The notes below the pieces were generated by a model that was not told where the DNA came from, searched no databases, and saw only the letters and a list, made by a program, of their open reading frames with translations. A stretch of DNA of 64,000 nt. It comes from Cerioporus squamosus. Its lineage: Eukaryota > Basidiomycota > Agaricomycetes > Polyporales > Polyporaceae. Positions 48,023 to 60,135 of the stretch are shown piece after piece. The stretch covers positions 62,001 through 126,000 of the forward strand of contig JABYQS010000057.1 of NCBI GenBank assembly GCA_022592435.1, read 5' to 3'. A program made the translations under genes and the position numbers. Position 1 is the stretch's first letter. The number at the start of each line of letters is the position of its first letter.

Positions 48023-48931
48023 ATGTCGAGCACTGAGCCGGACGAGGCCGCCGTAGCGTCCCGTGCTATTGTGTGGGTCGGTGATCTCAGTAACCAACAG
48101 AAGGCATGATTAGTTAACTCCAGTCACTGTCATTTGGAGATGAACGCTCACCTCACATCCTAACATCCCAGAGCGACGTACTCGAATCAACCCTCTTCGC
48201 ACAACTGGCCGCAGACAAGCAGTACGCCTCCGATACTGCAGAGAATACGCAGGCCTGGTACAAATTCTACACCAACACCCTCGGAAGTATCGGCTGGGTC
48301 GTGAGCAATGCAGTGTGAGCATTATGCTGTAAACTCCTGTAGGGACCATTGCAACTTACGCGCCTTGCAGCTTCACCGAGGTGCAGTACAACAGCACCGA
48401 GGGTACCGTCCATGAGACGGTGCTAGAACAACTGGCCAACGACCCGACGGTCAGCAAGGCCCTCTACGCGTCCGTGTCGAGGGCACTGCTCGCGTTCGCC
48501 CGCGCTGGGTCCGATTCTGAGGCCGAGAAGGTGTTCGACTCGTCGTCCATTGCATCGTCCTCCGAATTTGCCAGCTTCCAGCTTGCGGTCGCGTCGTGAG
48601 TTCCGCGTGCTTCGCTCAGACGACGATGCGAGATTGACTGACTTCTTCTCTAGGGTCGACGAGAGCGGCGACGTGATGCTCACCCTGCTCGCCTGGTTCT
48701 ATTCGTCGAACCAGAAGATCGGGAACGCCCTCTGGTTCTCCTGGCAGAATGCGACACTGGGTATCAAGACGTGTGAGTTGTTCCCGTCCACAGAGTCCAA
48801 CCCGCACTGATAACGCTCTGGCAGCCACGCTCACCATGACCTTGAACTCCGGTGTATACGATCAAGTGCGATTCACGATTCACGACAAGCTCCAGAGCGC
48901 CAACAAGCTCGATCTTCTGGTTCCCTTGTGA
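48023..48931 (+). CDS. uncharacterised protein, paralogue B of the divergent pair (224 aa)
   Basis: Exons: 48023-48103, 48172-48314, 48371-48595, 48654-48772, 48825-48931, closing at 224 residues. The first intron again has a GC donor (AAG|GCATGA) at the position homologous to that in paralogue A, just before SDVLESTLFAQLAADKQ. Shared landmarks: IVWVGDLSNQQK against VSFVGNITGQMK, and NTQAWYKFYTNTLGSIGW against ETTAWYDYYKYVLETVGY. The C-terminal half has LTLLAWFYSSNQKIGNALWFSW. The N-terminus is 27 residues shorter before the intron than in A. No localisation signal. Function unknown. Confidence 0.77.
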
Positions 48932-50658
48932 TGTGTTCCGAGTCTACTTATGTGTTGACGTCGTCGAACAAGACAACGATGGGGATGCGGCGTGCGCAGC
49001 CTGGATCAGTGGTTCAGCCATTGAGCCAGCTTGTGATATATGAATGATATGAATACGATTGGTGGCTAGCGAATATGCAATATGTGCGTGAGATGAGATC
49101 CTTGAAGTATTGCCAAGACATCAGTATGACAAGTTTGAGGCATGCAGAGACCGCATGTGCTGTTAGTGGGTTGCGTACGCGTGTGCCGTACGGTCATGGC
49201 GGAAAGTGGTAACGTAGGGAAACGTGCGGTGCGCCGTGTACTGCGGGGAGAGCGTGCTGCCACAAAGGCGAGTAATCCGCTAGAGAGTGGCCGTATGCGT
49301 CAGGCTAGGGAGCGAACGAACGAACGGGCCTTGGAACGGACATCGTTGTATGAATCTTGCTGGGGCAGTCAGCCAAGAACCTCGCTGGGGACACATACCG
49401 ATAGTTCATGGCTCCGATCGTCGGGCCTCCGGGGAATCCTGACCGTCAAAGTTTGTTCAAAGCATTGCCAGGCACTGGCTACATAGCAAGGTACCCGGAG
49501 AGCGGTGGCCAACAGATGCGGACTCCGGAGGACGATGTGGTTCAAGTCAGAGCATAGCTTCGGCCCGGAGCACCGTGGATACAGTCTGGCGCCTACATAC
49601 GAGGGCGGAGTTGATGACAGCACGCGCTTCCCCGAGATGCTCAACTCTGCTCAACATGGTTTGATACTCTACTTGCTCTCGTTTGTCAACGTCCTGCGAT
49701 GCTGCGTCGACTCGTACAAGCTAATTGATTGATCCTGCTTTCGCTCAACGCTTGGCAACCCTCTGTTATACATACTCATGATCGTCTGGCCTGATCATGG
49801 CCGCGCAACAAGAACAGTCATCTGTGCACTGTAACTCGTGCCGGGGAATTACACTAACGGACGAGGACAGACGAGGACCGTACGTATTCGGCTTGCAACA
49901 TTTGGCCTAGGCCCGCGCAGTGCCTGAACATATGGGTTGGTGTGTCGTCGTGACTCGTGGGGCGTAGTACAATAGACGACACAAGCTGCGTGTACCACAG
50001 CCTTCCTTCACTGCTTGCCCGTTTGCTTCCGTGCGTGGAGACGCTGCCTTTCCATACAACGTTAACCCGCTGTTTCATCGCACCCAATTTGATCGTGCTG
50101 TTGCGTGGGCGCACATGGGAGAATTGGACTAGTGTCGTTGGAATGATGCGGCCCCAGCTTGCTCAACGCCGTTCACGGAGCGCGCAGCTTGTCCGGGTAC
50201 TCCACGCCGACTCCAGCCATTCAAGCCACCGTCGTCACCGTCTCTCTAAGGAGGTAGGTGACAGCTGCTTGGAAAATTTGGTGGCTAATGATTGGAAGTC
50301 TAGCTTCGAGTGGTGAAGCAGTAAGCACCAGGAAGGTCGGAAGGTCATTAGTCGCGCGTACGAATGATGTCGACAACGGGTCCAATACGCCAAGGCCGAT
50401 AGAACTACGGAGTTGTGGCCCAGGTCCATATGACTTCACCTTCATCGCTCGAGGCTGTTGCTGTCAAGCCCCTTAGATCGCAGCGGCCGTCAGGCGATCC
50501 AACCCCTGGCGCGCTTGGTACCTCCAGCGGTCAGGATCAACGCTGTTCGCACTAGAGACTAATTTACGCCCGAGGGGTACATATAAAAGCTGGACGACAT
50601 GCTCAGGTGCCCTCCAACCCAGCTCCTGCTCGAGCACCGTTGGGGTCTTCCTTCCACC
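48932..50658. other. 1.7-kb gap before the FAD oxidase gene
   Basis: Frames up to ~128 codons occur on both strands without domains. The last 80 bp hold the TATA element and leader of the oxidase gene. Otherwise nothing seen. Confidence 0.5.
50581..50588 (+). promoter_or_regulatory. TATA box of the FAD oxidase gene
   Basis: ATATAAAA, 71-78 bp upstream of the start codon at 50659; consistent with a regulated, secreted-enzyme gene. Confidence 0.6.
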
Positions 50659-52543
50659 ATGCGCGCGTCCTTCACTTCCTTCGTCGTTCTTTCTGCTGTC
50701 TCCTCTTCTCTTGCGGCTTGGGTCCCCCTCAGCTCGCTTCAGAACCGTGCAAACAGCTCTTTCTTGGACTGCTTGGAGGGTGCTGGACTTGACCCCGTGG
50801 TGCAGGGCGAGTCGGACTACGCCACTGACGCTGCCCCTTTCAACCTCCGGTGCGTGCATGACCGTTGCGGCGTGAATCTGAGAATCATACTAACCGCCGC
50901 TCGTGCATGCACAGCTTTGATTGGAAGCCGGCGGCCCTCGTTTACCCCAATGACTCAGCGGGCGTCGCTGCCGCCGTGAAATGCGGAGCTGCAAACGGCA
51001 TCAAGGTCAACGCCCGCAGCGGTGGACATTCCTGTCAGTTTCTCTGACCGTGTCAAATGTGGCTAGCTTATACTGAAACACCTTTGCATCATCAGACGCT
51101 GCGTTCGCTCTTGGTGGTGAGGATGGTCACTTGACTGTGGACCTCAACAACCTCCGTCACCTCTCGGTCAGTGGTGATACTGCTACCATTGGTGCGGGTA
51201 ACCGCCTCGGTGACGTTGCCCTCTACCTCTGGGAGAACGGTGTGTATCGATCCATCACCGCCCATGGCTCATGATTGACGATATTTATTTCTACTAGGCC
51301 AGCGTGCGATGGCACATGGCACCTGCCCATACGTTGGCATTGGTGGTCATGCCGGCCAGGGCGGTTTCGGTCTCCCCTCTCGCGCCTGGGGCATACTCGC
51401 CGACCAGGTGCAGAGCCTCGAGATCGTCACCGCTGATGGCTCTATCCGTACTGCGTCCCGCTCCGAGAACTCGGACCTCTTCTGGGCCGCTACCGGTGCG
51501 GGCGCCAGCTTCGGTATCATCATCTCATACACGACCGTTACGCACGAGGCGCTCGATTCGGTTGCATTTTCGTACACTTTCGCCAACTACGGCGCCGCTG
51601 AGGCTAGCAAGGGTCTCCAGGCATGGCAGAAGTTCGCAAATGACCCCTCGAAGCCGCTTGACGTCAGCCTTGGTCTCCAAGCCCACGTTGCTCCCGGTGA
51701 CAGCCCGAGCGGTGTCGTATTCTCCGTCAGTGGCCAGTACTGTGAGTTCTTCTATCCCGAACCTCCCCTCCATCTTCTCATCGGAATACATGCAGACGGC
51801 GCGGACGAAGCCAAGGTCAACGCGACGATGGCTCCCCTCCTCGCTGAGCTCGGCGAGCCTTCTGCGACTTTCATGCAGGCCCAGGACTGGATCACCTCCG
51901 TTCTCTACCTTGCCGGCACGACGGGACTCGACAGCCTGAACACTACGCTCGCGCCCGACACTCACGATGACTTCTACGCGACGTCGACGTTCGTCAGCCT
52001 GGATGAGCCGCTTGGTGCACCCTCGACCGACGCCGTAATGGAGTACTTCTACGGACCCGGCGCGACTAGCAAGGTTGCGTGGTTCGTCATCTTGTGAGTG
52101 AACAGCAAGGGCTTCAGCTGGATGTGGCATTCGCTGACAGGTGTGGCTCAGCGATCTCTGGGGCGGCGGTGACTCTGTCATCAACAAGGTCGGCGCCGAC
52201 TATAATGCGTTTAACGCCCGCGACGCGCTCTACTCGATCCAGTACTACGGCACGATCCCCAGCTCCGTCTCTGATGCGGACGGCATCGCGTTCATTCAAG
52301 GCATGAAGGGTGCGATTGAGGACAACCAACCCCAGACCTTCTTCAAGGAATACGGTAAGCCGTCCGAATCGTGTCCCCTCTGCCATGTGTTGACGCGCGC
52401 CTTGTGCAGTGAACTACATCGACAGCACATACTCCGCGGACGTCGCGCACAAGAAGTACTACCCGACGCACACTGCCCGTCTCACGGAGCTGAAGGACAA
52501 GTACGACCCGAACCGCGTCATCCACCATCCGCAGGACTTCTGA
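50659..52543 (+). CDS. secreted FAD-linked oxidase, AA7 / berberine-bridge family (510 aa)
   Basis: Exons: 50659-50849, 50915-51033, 51096-51239, 51298-51741, 51796-52093, 52152-52354, 52410-52543, closing at 510 residues. A signal peptide (SFTSFVVLSAVSSSLAAW) is followed by a PCMH-type FAD-binding domain with VNARSGGHSYAAFALGG, whose His is the usual covalent FAD attachment site. The second motif AMAHGTCPYVGIGGH supplies the Cys used for bicovalent FAD in glucooligosaccharide oxidases. The C-terminal BBE motif reads VNYIDSTYSADVAHKKYYPTHTARL, ending YDPNRVIHHPQDF. The family oxidises sugars or oligosaccharides and releases H2O2; the substrate is not readable here. It may act with the GH5 enzyme in wall or lignocellulose carbohydrate metabolism, but they are 27 kb apart. 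Acceptor of intron 5 taken at 52151 to give WFVIFDLWGGGDS. Confidence 0.9.
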
Positions 52544-53131
52544 ACGAAGTGCCTTGGACCCAGGGAGAAGTAATGCTGCGTAAACGACACGGTATCTCCT
52601 CTGGCTTTCGAACTTCATGATGCGTTCTTTGGACTTGCCACGGGCTATTTATTCCGGACTTACCCTGCAACATCTTGTTCTAGCTTAATCACGCATATGG
52701 ATAGCCTACCGACAAGTGACACTCATTCAGATACTTACTATCAACTAGCTGTACTCACTCCTGTTGCGGATTGTACTGTTGTACATGGACTTCGTAATCA
52801 ATATCAACGACGTGTATACCTCTGCGACACGCCTGAATCTCTGCTCGGCTAATTGAGCAGTATATGTCCCTTCTGAACTGCAGTCCATGTATTGCCTACC
52901 ATAGGGCTCGGCCCTCGAGGGCAATAAACAAGGATCACAAAAAACAGAACTGCAGTCCATCGGGAAGAGGAAGTGGAAGAGTGCTGAAGCGCCCAAGGAG
53001 ACATGAGTGCTATGTAGGCGCTGCGACCTTTGCTTCCCTCCGCCACTCCTCCGCCACCACGGATCTACCTTGTCCTCCTTCTACCCTCCCTCGCAGCCAC
53101 TCTTGCGAGCTTGTCTCTTTCGCCGCGCGTC
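52544..53131. other. intergenic between oxidase and coilin
   Basis: 3' region of the oxidase and promoter of coilin; pyrimidine-rich from about 53040. No gene seen. Confidence 0.5.
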
Positions 53132-55024
53132 ATGCGTGTAAAAGTTGAAAGCGTCGCGCCTTTGCCTCATGTGAAGGCCTGGTTCAGTGCCCAAGCCCTC
53201 CCGACCATCTACGACCTGAAGACATCGCTGTGTTCCGACCTCCACGCCTTCAAGCATGCGTCCATCGACGCGGATGACCTCGTCCTTCTCCTGGATGACT
53301 TTGAGCTACTTGACTCGAGCCCTATTGACGTTGTACGCGATGGAGATCTAATCATGTACGTCCGCCTCTGCTTCGCGCTTCCTTCCTCCCAATGAAGGCC
53401 CTCATGCAGTCGTATGTCTCGCTCGTAGTGTCAAAAAGGTCTCTTCTCCCGTAAAACACAAGCGGAAAGCACCTGCGCAAGGTATGTTGCTACTCTATAT
53501 TGCCTATTTCTTCACGCCGGTTCACACCGAGTCATCGCGCTGTCAGATGCGAATAGCCCGCCAAGGAAACGTTCGAAGACAGACGACGGGAGAGCCTTGT
53601 CAAAAGCACCAACTGGGACCACTCGGGCAAAGCGACCCGTCGCCTCACCGTCATCTCCGTCTTCGTCCTCAGAGTCTAGCTCAGAGTCCAGTTCTTCCGA
53701 TTCAGACTCGGACTCAGACTCAGACTCATCCTCCTCATCCTCGTCCTCATCAAGCTCCGCGTCGTCAAGCACGCCTTCCGTCAAGTCTTCCAAACGGAAA
53801 CTTGCCAATGGGGCAGCGGGAAAACCCAATGTGAAGCCAGACGCATCGAAGTCGTGAGTGCTCTCAAGTCTGCGCATCATCGCATACCAACAGACTGCTC
53901 TGTGCAGTGCACCTCCTGTCCCGCCTGGTCTGGGAAAGCCCTCGACCCACAGTCGCAACCTCCGTCGTCGTCGCAAGAAGATGTACGAACGTTTGACCGC
54001 GACTGCAGAGCCCACCAGCGTGAACGAGATACCCCTCGGGATGCGCGCACGGACGGTCGAGCCTTCTGCGACAAGACAGACAACTTCTCCTTCCGTCGAG
54101 CCAGAGCTGTTGCAGAACCAGAAGAGCAAAGGCAAGGCGCGGGCGCAAGATCTGGGCGAACCAGCGGAGCCACCTCAGTTCCTGATGGCCTCGCTGCAGA
54201 ACAAGAACAAAAGGCGCGGCTTCAAGGACGCCCTCACGCGTGGAGTGCCCTCGAAAATCACGTTCACCGAGGGAGAGAGCGCTGCGACGAACGGTGCTGC
54301 ATCCGCTCATGTGGAGGTAGACGCAGATGCTATCATGGTCGAAGCGAGCCTTCAGGTCCAGACCCCAGCCAGGACACAACACCCGCGGCTGATTCCCCCT
54401 TCAGAGAGGCAGGAGCTGGGCCAGCTCCCTCCAAACGTATTCGTCACGAGCGTCGATGTCGAGGAGGGCATGTGGCCGTCAAAGCGAAAGAACAAGAAGA
54501 GGAAGAAGCCTCAGCAAGCTGAACAAGCGTTCGTGGAGGAAGAGGAGAATCCTTACGCTAACGGCCTGCCGTACGACGACGAGGCGGCAGCTGCGATGCA
54601 GCCAGCTACATCCACGACGGCCGCGCCATCCGGGGAGACGACCGAGCGCGCTGCGATCGCTGCGAAGTTCGATTCACTGAGGAAAATAACTGACAAGGCG
54701 CAAGTTACTACTGGGTCAACGGTCGCATGGACGGTGCGTCGGCTGGCCGCCATCACACATAGTCTTCTTGCCTCATATGTCATGCTACAGGGCCTCGGAA
54801 TCAACATGGAGACCCTCACGCCCGAGCTACTCTTGCACATCGCACGTGTGACTCGTATTGACGAGGAGCGGCTTGCTCTGCAGCCGTTCGCAGAGGATGG
54901 CGCAGTGGGGGTCTCATTCGGCGGACCCGTGGATCCGGAGGACGATACCGAAGGTCCGGCAGAGGAGGAGTTCGGCTGGAATGAGATCATGCAGGGAGAC
55001 TTCAGGCTTGTCGCGTCGCACTAG
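53132..55024 (+). CDS. coilin-like Cajal body protein (566 aa)
   Basis: Exons: 53132-53355, 53429-53481, 53547-53853, 53908-55024, closing at 566 residues. The ~75-residue N-terminal domain (MRVKVESVAPLPHVKAWFS ... DDLVLLLDDFELLDSSPIDVVRDGD) has the ubiquitin-like coilin self-association pattern. A Lys-rich NLS region and a Ser/Asp/Glu repeat follow (SSSESSSESSSSDSDSDS). Then the HSRNLRRRRKKMYERL basic motif and a C-terminal Tudor-like segment (PPSERQELGQLPPNVFVTSVDVEEGMW). Coilin organises Cajal bodies and snRNP/snoRNP biogenesis. The family diverges fast, so identification rests on domain order. The Ser tract is a coding microsatellite. Confidence 0.75.
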
Positions 55025-55167
55025 CATCCGTGCATAAGCGGAATGTATCGGAGCTCAAGAGCCTCATCTACATAGAGGCAGAGACAAGTACTACTCCTGC
55101 AATCCGCCCGCGTCGACAAATCGAAGATATCTCACACATCTCACACATCAAGAGCGTAGGAAACCAT

Positions 55168-57028
55168 TCAGAAATACCCAACGACAGCTCCGATGCCCTT
55201 CCACTCCTCCATCGCTCTGCGGACTTCGCCCAAGAGCGCTTCCACGATGGGGTGATGTCCCGGCTCGTCCAGCCAGATCGCGAACCGTTCCGCGCGGTCG
55301 CTCGGACTGACCGATACACATAGCACAAGTGGGTCTGTTGAATCCCGCTTGACGACGTGCAGAGGAGCCCAAGGCATCGTGTGCGTCCGAGACGAGCCAT
55401 GCACCCGCGCAGTGTGTGCCGAGGAGACGCCACTAGTCTTGCTAGAATGATCCTGAGCGAGCAAGCGTAGAGACCGGCTCTTCAGGCTCAGCGGGGGAGT
55501 GCTCGTCCTCAGCGATCCGGGGTCGTCCGTGTTCGCGAACGGGATCCGACTCGAAGCCAGGAGATCATCTTGCACCGAGAGCCTCTCGAGCTTGTCGTTC
55601 GCTTGTGCGAGGTTCAGCGCACCGCTTGAAGGCAGTGGACCTGAGTATGGCGTGGACGCCGCGTCGGCGAGATCTGCAACAGACTTGAGGGACGCGCCAG
55701 AGGTAGACGTCGACCAGGCCGAGCGTGGAATGCCGGAAGCGCTAGCTGAGAAGACGTACGCAGAGGCGGAGGCTGCGCGACCGCCTACGGCGTGGCCCTT
55801 CTTGTACGCTTTGGTTGGGCTGTGTGGGCCCTGTCGCAGAGAGGAGTCTGAGTCGGATTCCGGAAACGCGATCTGAAAGCCGTAGTCTGCGTAGATCGCT
55901 TGCCGGCGAAGGGCAAACCTCCGGTCGCGGGGAGATGGGAGGTTGTGTGCGGATCCGAAGCTCATCTCCGTTGCGCGACGGCTCTTCATGGATCTCATGC
56001 TGTCGCTTGGCGGTGGACGAGGGGCTGAGATGTCGGATCTGTCTGACTGCATCGAGTACGACGAGAGAGACGAATCCTGCAGAGTATGACTGCTTGACGA
56101 TGGCTGAGCTGTTTCGGCCGACGGGACGCAGTCATGGTGGAGCTCTTCGCCGCCATCAGCTAGAAAAGAGGCATCGAGGGGGGGCGAGTCCACGAGAGCA
56201 CAGTCTTCATTACTTGCACCAACGCGTCCGTCGTAGTCGTCATCATAGTCCACATAATCGCGTACTTCTTCGTCTTCGCTGAGGTCGGCAGCTGAGGCAC
56301 TCGACTCTGGTGCTTGCAGAAGGGGCATGTCCTCGAGGACCTGTTCAGCAGGGGCCACATTGTCGATCTCACAGAAGTCTTGCATTGACTTGTACATCGA
56401 CGAGAAGCGCTTGGACTTGCTAGACTGTTCGTTAACGAGCGTGAATGAAGAGGCCTGTGGTGATGGTACACAGTCGAAGTCGACGCGGGAAGGGCGGAAG
56501 GATGAGTCGAATACCGGAGACCGCAGAGCATCAGATACAAGACCCTCAATGAGGCTCCGCTCAGGCTTGAGCTCGTCGTAGTCTTGAGCCGGTTCGGGAG
56601 ACTGGACGGCCTCTAAGCAAATGTCCGACAACACTCCCGTGCAGTAGGCTCACCACGTCCATATCGTACAGACTGGGGCTCTGCGTCGAGTACACGCTCT
56701 CCGTCTCGCCACCGTCGCCGCCTTCCTTGAATCTCCACGTCGTCGAGGGCTTCGGACTGAGACTTGGCCCCGGACATAAGCGTCGCCTGCCGGCAGGAAC
56801 GAGGTGGAAGCGGTGCGGAATGGGCGACTTCTCGATCTCCTTCGTGCGCATCGTCTTCGTGCGCGAGCGTCCGCGGGTCCCATCCGGGTCGGCGATCGAC
56901 GAGATAGTGCATGTGCTGCCAGTGAGGGCCAGAGAGTAGACGCTGCGGTGGTCGAGAGACTCGGCGGACGGGAGGATGCCCAGCCCGTCCGCACAAGAGG
57001 TGAAAGGTGAGAGCCCGCCAGTAGCCAT
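55168..57028 (-). CDS. uncharacterised Ser-rich fungal protein (605 aa)
   Basis: Two exons, 57028-56654 and 56610-55168, phase 0, giving 605 residues. The N-terminal exon has SLDHRSVYSLALTGSTCTIS, a TWRFKEGGDGGETESVYS motif and QSPSLYDMD. The second exon is Ser/Asp-rich and disordered-looking: an acidic EDEEVRDYVDYDDDYDG block, MRSMKSRRATEMSFGSAH, RRQAIYADYGFQIAF and a better conserved-looking end (APLHVVKRDSTDPLVLCVSV ... FAIWLDEPGHHPIVEALLGE). No known domain recognised. The intron is short (43 nt, GTGAGC...TTAGAG). The gene converges on coilin with a 143-bp gap. Confidence 0.7.
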
Positions 57029-58165
57029 AGGAGCCGAGTCGAGCAGGAGTCGGTTATATGTGACACGCGAGCTAGATCAGCGAGAGTCTGAGCGAGACCA
57101 GAAGGAGTAGACCGGGACTTGCGGGTCGAACGTGGATGATTGAGATGAAGGAGGACGCGGGCTTGCTCGGACGAACAACCCCTTCCCTTCGCAAACCCGT
57201 CACAGTGACATACCACTTCTGAACACGTGGGCCCTCTCGATGGAATGCATACGCACACAGGCGAAGTCAGTCACGTCGACGTCGTGAGATGTCGTTCGGT
57301 GCATGATCTAGAATGTCATTCGCGGGGGAATGTGGGCATAAACACTGTGTCGAACAGCAGCGGTCTAGTCCAACGCTACACATGTCTACCGCAAAGTTGC
57401 GTCAGTAATTCAGCAACACATATGTATGTTCGACATTGTATGAAATGACCTACCTCGTCTAAGTCGATCTTGTCCCTTCCGCCCCTGATCGTAAATCAGT
57501 TAGAAGATCCTGTAGTCTCTTGCGAAGCTTCTTCACGAGCTCATCTTCGTCCGCCGAGGGAGGTGGCTGGAGTGAGGTCAACAACACGGTGAGCCCAACG
57601 CACATGTGCAGGTGCGGCTCACCAGCTGGTCCAAAAGGTACTGCGGCACCCAAGTGAGTCACTAGCCCGCCTGTGACTTGAAGCTAGCATACCTCCGCTT
57701 CGTCTATGGTCTGAATAACCGCATAAGTAAAGCGTCCAGGTCCACAAACCGTTGACACTCTACCAGGATTATGGGTCCGCTAGTGGGAAGGGATTGTAGT
57801 CTTGTGCAATAGTCGATTGAGAGGAGCTGAGCAGCTCACCGATTCATCTCGAAGACAACCTGGTGAATATATACTAGAACTCGTTCACTATCCTTTTGAT
57901 CAAAACAAAAATCAGATAAGCTCACCTCTACAAAGGAGAAGACTCTATGTGCTCAAAGCGGTGGACAAGTGATAAGTAGACTGCGGCCCCGAACTTGGCC
58001 TGGGAGGAGGAGTACCACCGGGTTGCGATCGGATCTGGCGCACGTGGAGCTCTCCGCGACAGCACAGGCGCTGGGCGTTGTCCTGTTCTTGTCGCGTTGT
58101 TCTCTGGTCACCGTCTTCTTCTCACACCTCGCCAGTGCCTTATAGCGACCGCAGCCGGCACAGAC
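57029..58165. other. divergent region with an unresolved minus-strand coding stretch
   Basis: 57029-57450: promoter side of the Ser-rich gene, nothing else. 57704-57960 on the minus strand contains joinable pieces (RVFSFVE, VVFEMNR, then GPIILVECQRFVDLDALLM ending RLFRP stop) across GTGAGC...AG introns that keep phase, which look like the 3' end of a protein. No start or upstream exons could be found, and it would overlap the MED10 leader. Could be a relic. Confidence 0.35.
57704..57960 (-). pseudogene. possible 3' coding remnant upstream of MED10
   Basis: Two phase-compatible introns link HRVFSFVE, VVFEMNR and RGPIILVECQRFVDLDALLM, terminating at TAG 57704-57706. An alternative reading frame in the same place gives FTYAVIQTIDEAE and YLLDQL. 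Neither leads to a recognisable family. Confidence 0.3.
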
Positions 58166-59200
58166 ATGGCGCGCAACATGTCCACTCCCACTCCCGTCAC
58201 CCCCGCACCCCAAGCCCCGGACAGTCCGCGCGAGAGCGAGTCGCCGCCGCCGCCCGGACTCCAAGGCGACCTCGAGATGGAGCTGCTGGGTCTCGCGACT
58301 GCGCTGTACAACCTCGGCACGACGGTCGTGAACGACCTCACGAAGGAGAAGGACAAGCCGGGAGGAGTGGCTGGTAAGCCTGTCGGTACCAGGGTGTAAG
58401 TGACCGTTTCTCTCTCGTGGTTTGGGGCGGAAAGGGTCTCGCTTGCTTCTTTACTACTGCTCGGAGGTGTCCATCTTGGCGAAGTAAGTGTTACGACGTG
58501 CATATAGTGCTGGTTCCAAAACGCGCTCACGCCAGGGTAAGTTACCTGGGAGCGCAAGCATTATAGACGTCCTGTACGGTTCGTGCTTGGCTCTTCTTGT
58601 TGTGACCCCACGAGACGGTAGTTCTGGTCTATTCTCGCGTCCTTGCCTTGAGAGACCCGTATAACCGTATGGTTACGCGAGTGCTCGGGCATCATCCGCT
58701 GTCTGCTATTCCCGCGCTGCGTCTAGCTCCCAAACCGCGCCGCTTCGCTTCACGATGTGGGCGCGTCTCGTTGCTCGTTGCTGACCACTCCACTATCTAC
58801 AGTAACGAGGTGGTCAACCATCTTGCGACGTTGGAGGGCATGTCGGGGTCGATAGATACCATGGTGCCGATGCAAGTCTTGGTGGACATCGACAACTCCC
58901 GGAATCCCATGCAGCTCACGAAGGACCGGATCGAACGCGCCGCGACGGAGAACCAGTTCATGAATGGCAAGATACACGCTATTGACGTAAGTCGTCGTCG
59001 CATTCGCTGGTGATAAGCACGTCAAGGAGCTAACGCGTTGCATGCAGTCCTACCGGAAGTTGCTAGACGAGGCTCTAGCGCAGAACTTCCCGGAGCTAGG
59101 CGACCACCTCATGGAGTCATCCCTACATACGGTGACCCAGTCTGGAGAGCCGATCAAAGTTGAAGAGGATGCGAGCAATGTGCTGCCGAATGGAGTCTAA
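58166..59200 (+). CDS. MED10: Mediator complex subunit 10 (188 aa)
   Basis: Exons 58166-58395, 58803-58986, 59048-59200, closing at 188 residues. After a Pro/Ser-rich N-terminus the Med10 core reads LEMELLGLATALYNLGTTVVND, then VNHLATLEGMSGSIDTMVPM, the diagnostic VPMQVLVDIDNSRNPMQLT and SYRKLLDEALAQNFPEL. Med10 is a middle-module subunit of Mediator, bridging transcription factors and RNA polymerase II in the nucleus. The first intron (407 nt) is unusually long for this window and I see no exon in it. A second ATG 12 nt downstream (58178) is an equally plausible start. Confidence 0.92.
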
Positions 59201-60135
59201 GACGGCGCATTTGTCTGAGGACGGACGACCATACATGGTTCAAGTACGTTTCACGCCCCTCATACTGGCATGCTCCCATCACAAGTGCTGATGAATTGCG
59301 TTGTGCAGACTTGCGCAACAGCTCGCGGGCTCCCGGCCTCAAGAATGCTGGGGCCCGTGTCACCTCCACCACGCCGTCCACGCCACATGGGCTCCTTCCC
59401 TATGATACCCTGGGAGGAACAAGGATGGACGTCCCGCTCGGTTCATCCACTACATTACCAACCACGCGCGTAGCGCGACGTCGCACCAGTGAGGTGTTAC
59501 ACTCCAGCCTGGCCAGGACCTCTTCGATATGGACGACGTTGCGAACGCGTCATAGAGGTTAACTCTGCGGACCAATCAACGGACTCTCAGAGGCGAACGG
59601 CCGGCTTCCCTCGAGCAGAACGCGTTCCCTCATCCAGCATCCTTCCCTTCTACTTACTAAGTACCTTTTTCGATATCGAACGGGGATTGGCAGGCGAGTG
59701 TTGGACTGCATGTGTAGATTAGAAACGTCTGGAATGGATTGCTACTGTGTATTAGCGAGAGAAGGCGATCAGCGATGTGGCCTGATGTGGCTGTACGATA
59801 AATAAATCGCCGGGGCGGAGAACCGGGAGCCGGACCAAGTCCGAGGCCGACATGCAGACATGAGTCGGAGCCCGTGTGTCGTCCGCCGCGGGCTGCAGAG
59901 ACCCACGTACGGCTTGTCACCTCATCTGGTTACCATCATCGCCTCCTCCCTCCTTCTCTCCTTCCTCCATCCTCTCCCCTCTCACGAGCTCACGCATCGG
60001 CGACGTCCACGACTCCGTCTTCGACGCCGAGACGGCCCCGCAGCTGCTGCCAACTTCCCCGCTCTTTGCCGTGGCCTTCTCCGTGTCCTTCCCTCTAATC
60101 CACTCTCCACACCACCGGTTCACCCACCGACGTCC
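59201..60135. other. intergenic between MED10 and RIC8
   Basis: MED10 3' region and RIC8 promoter/leader. C/T-rich runs near 59935-59990 fit a fungal core promoter. Open frames across 59860-60298 in other frames are shadows of composition. No gene. Confidence 0.5.

Noticed and set aside
45995..48931. Possible pore-forming toxin or lectin identity for the paralogue pair
   Set aside because: No signature of aegerolysins, ricin-type lectins or other known fungal toxins is visible; calling them toxins would be guesswork.
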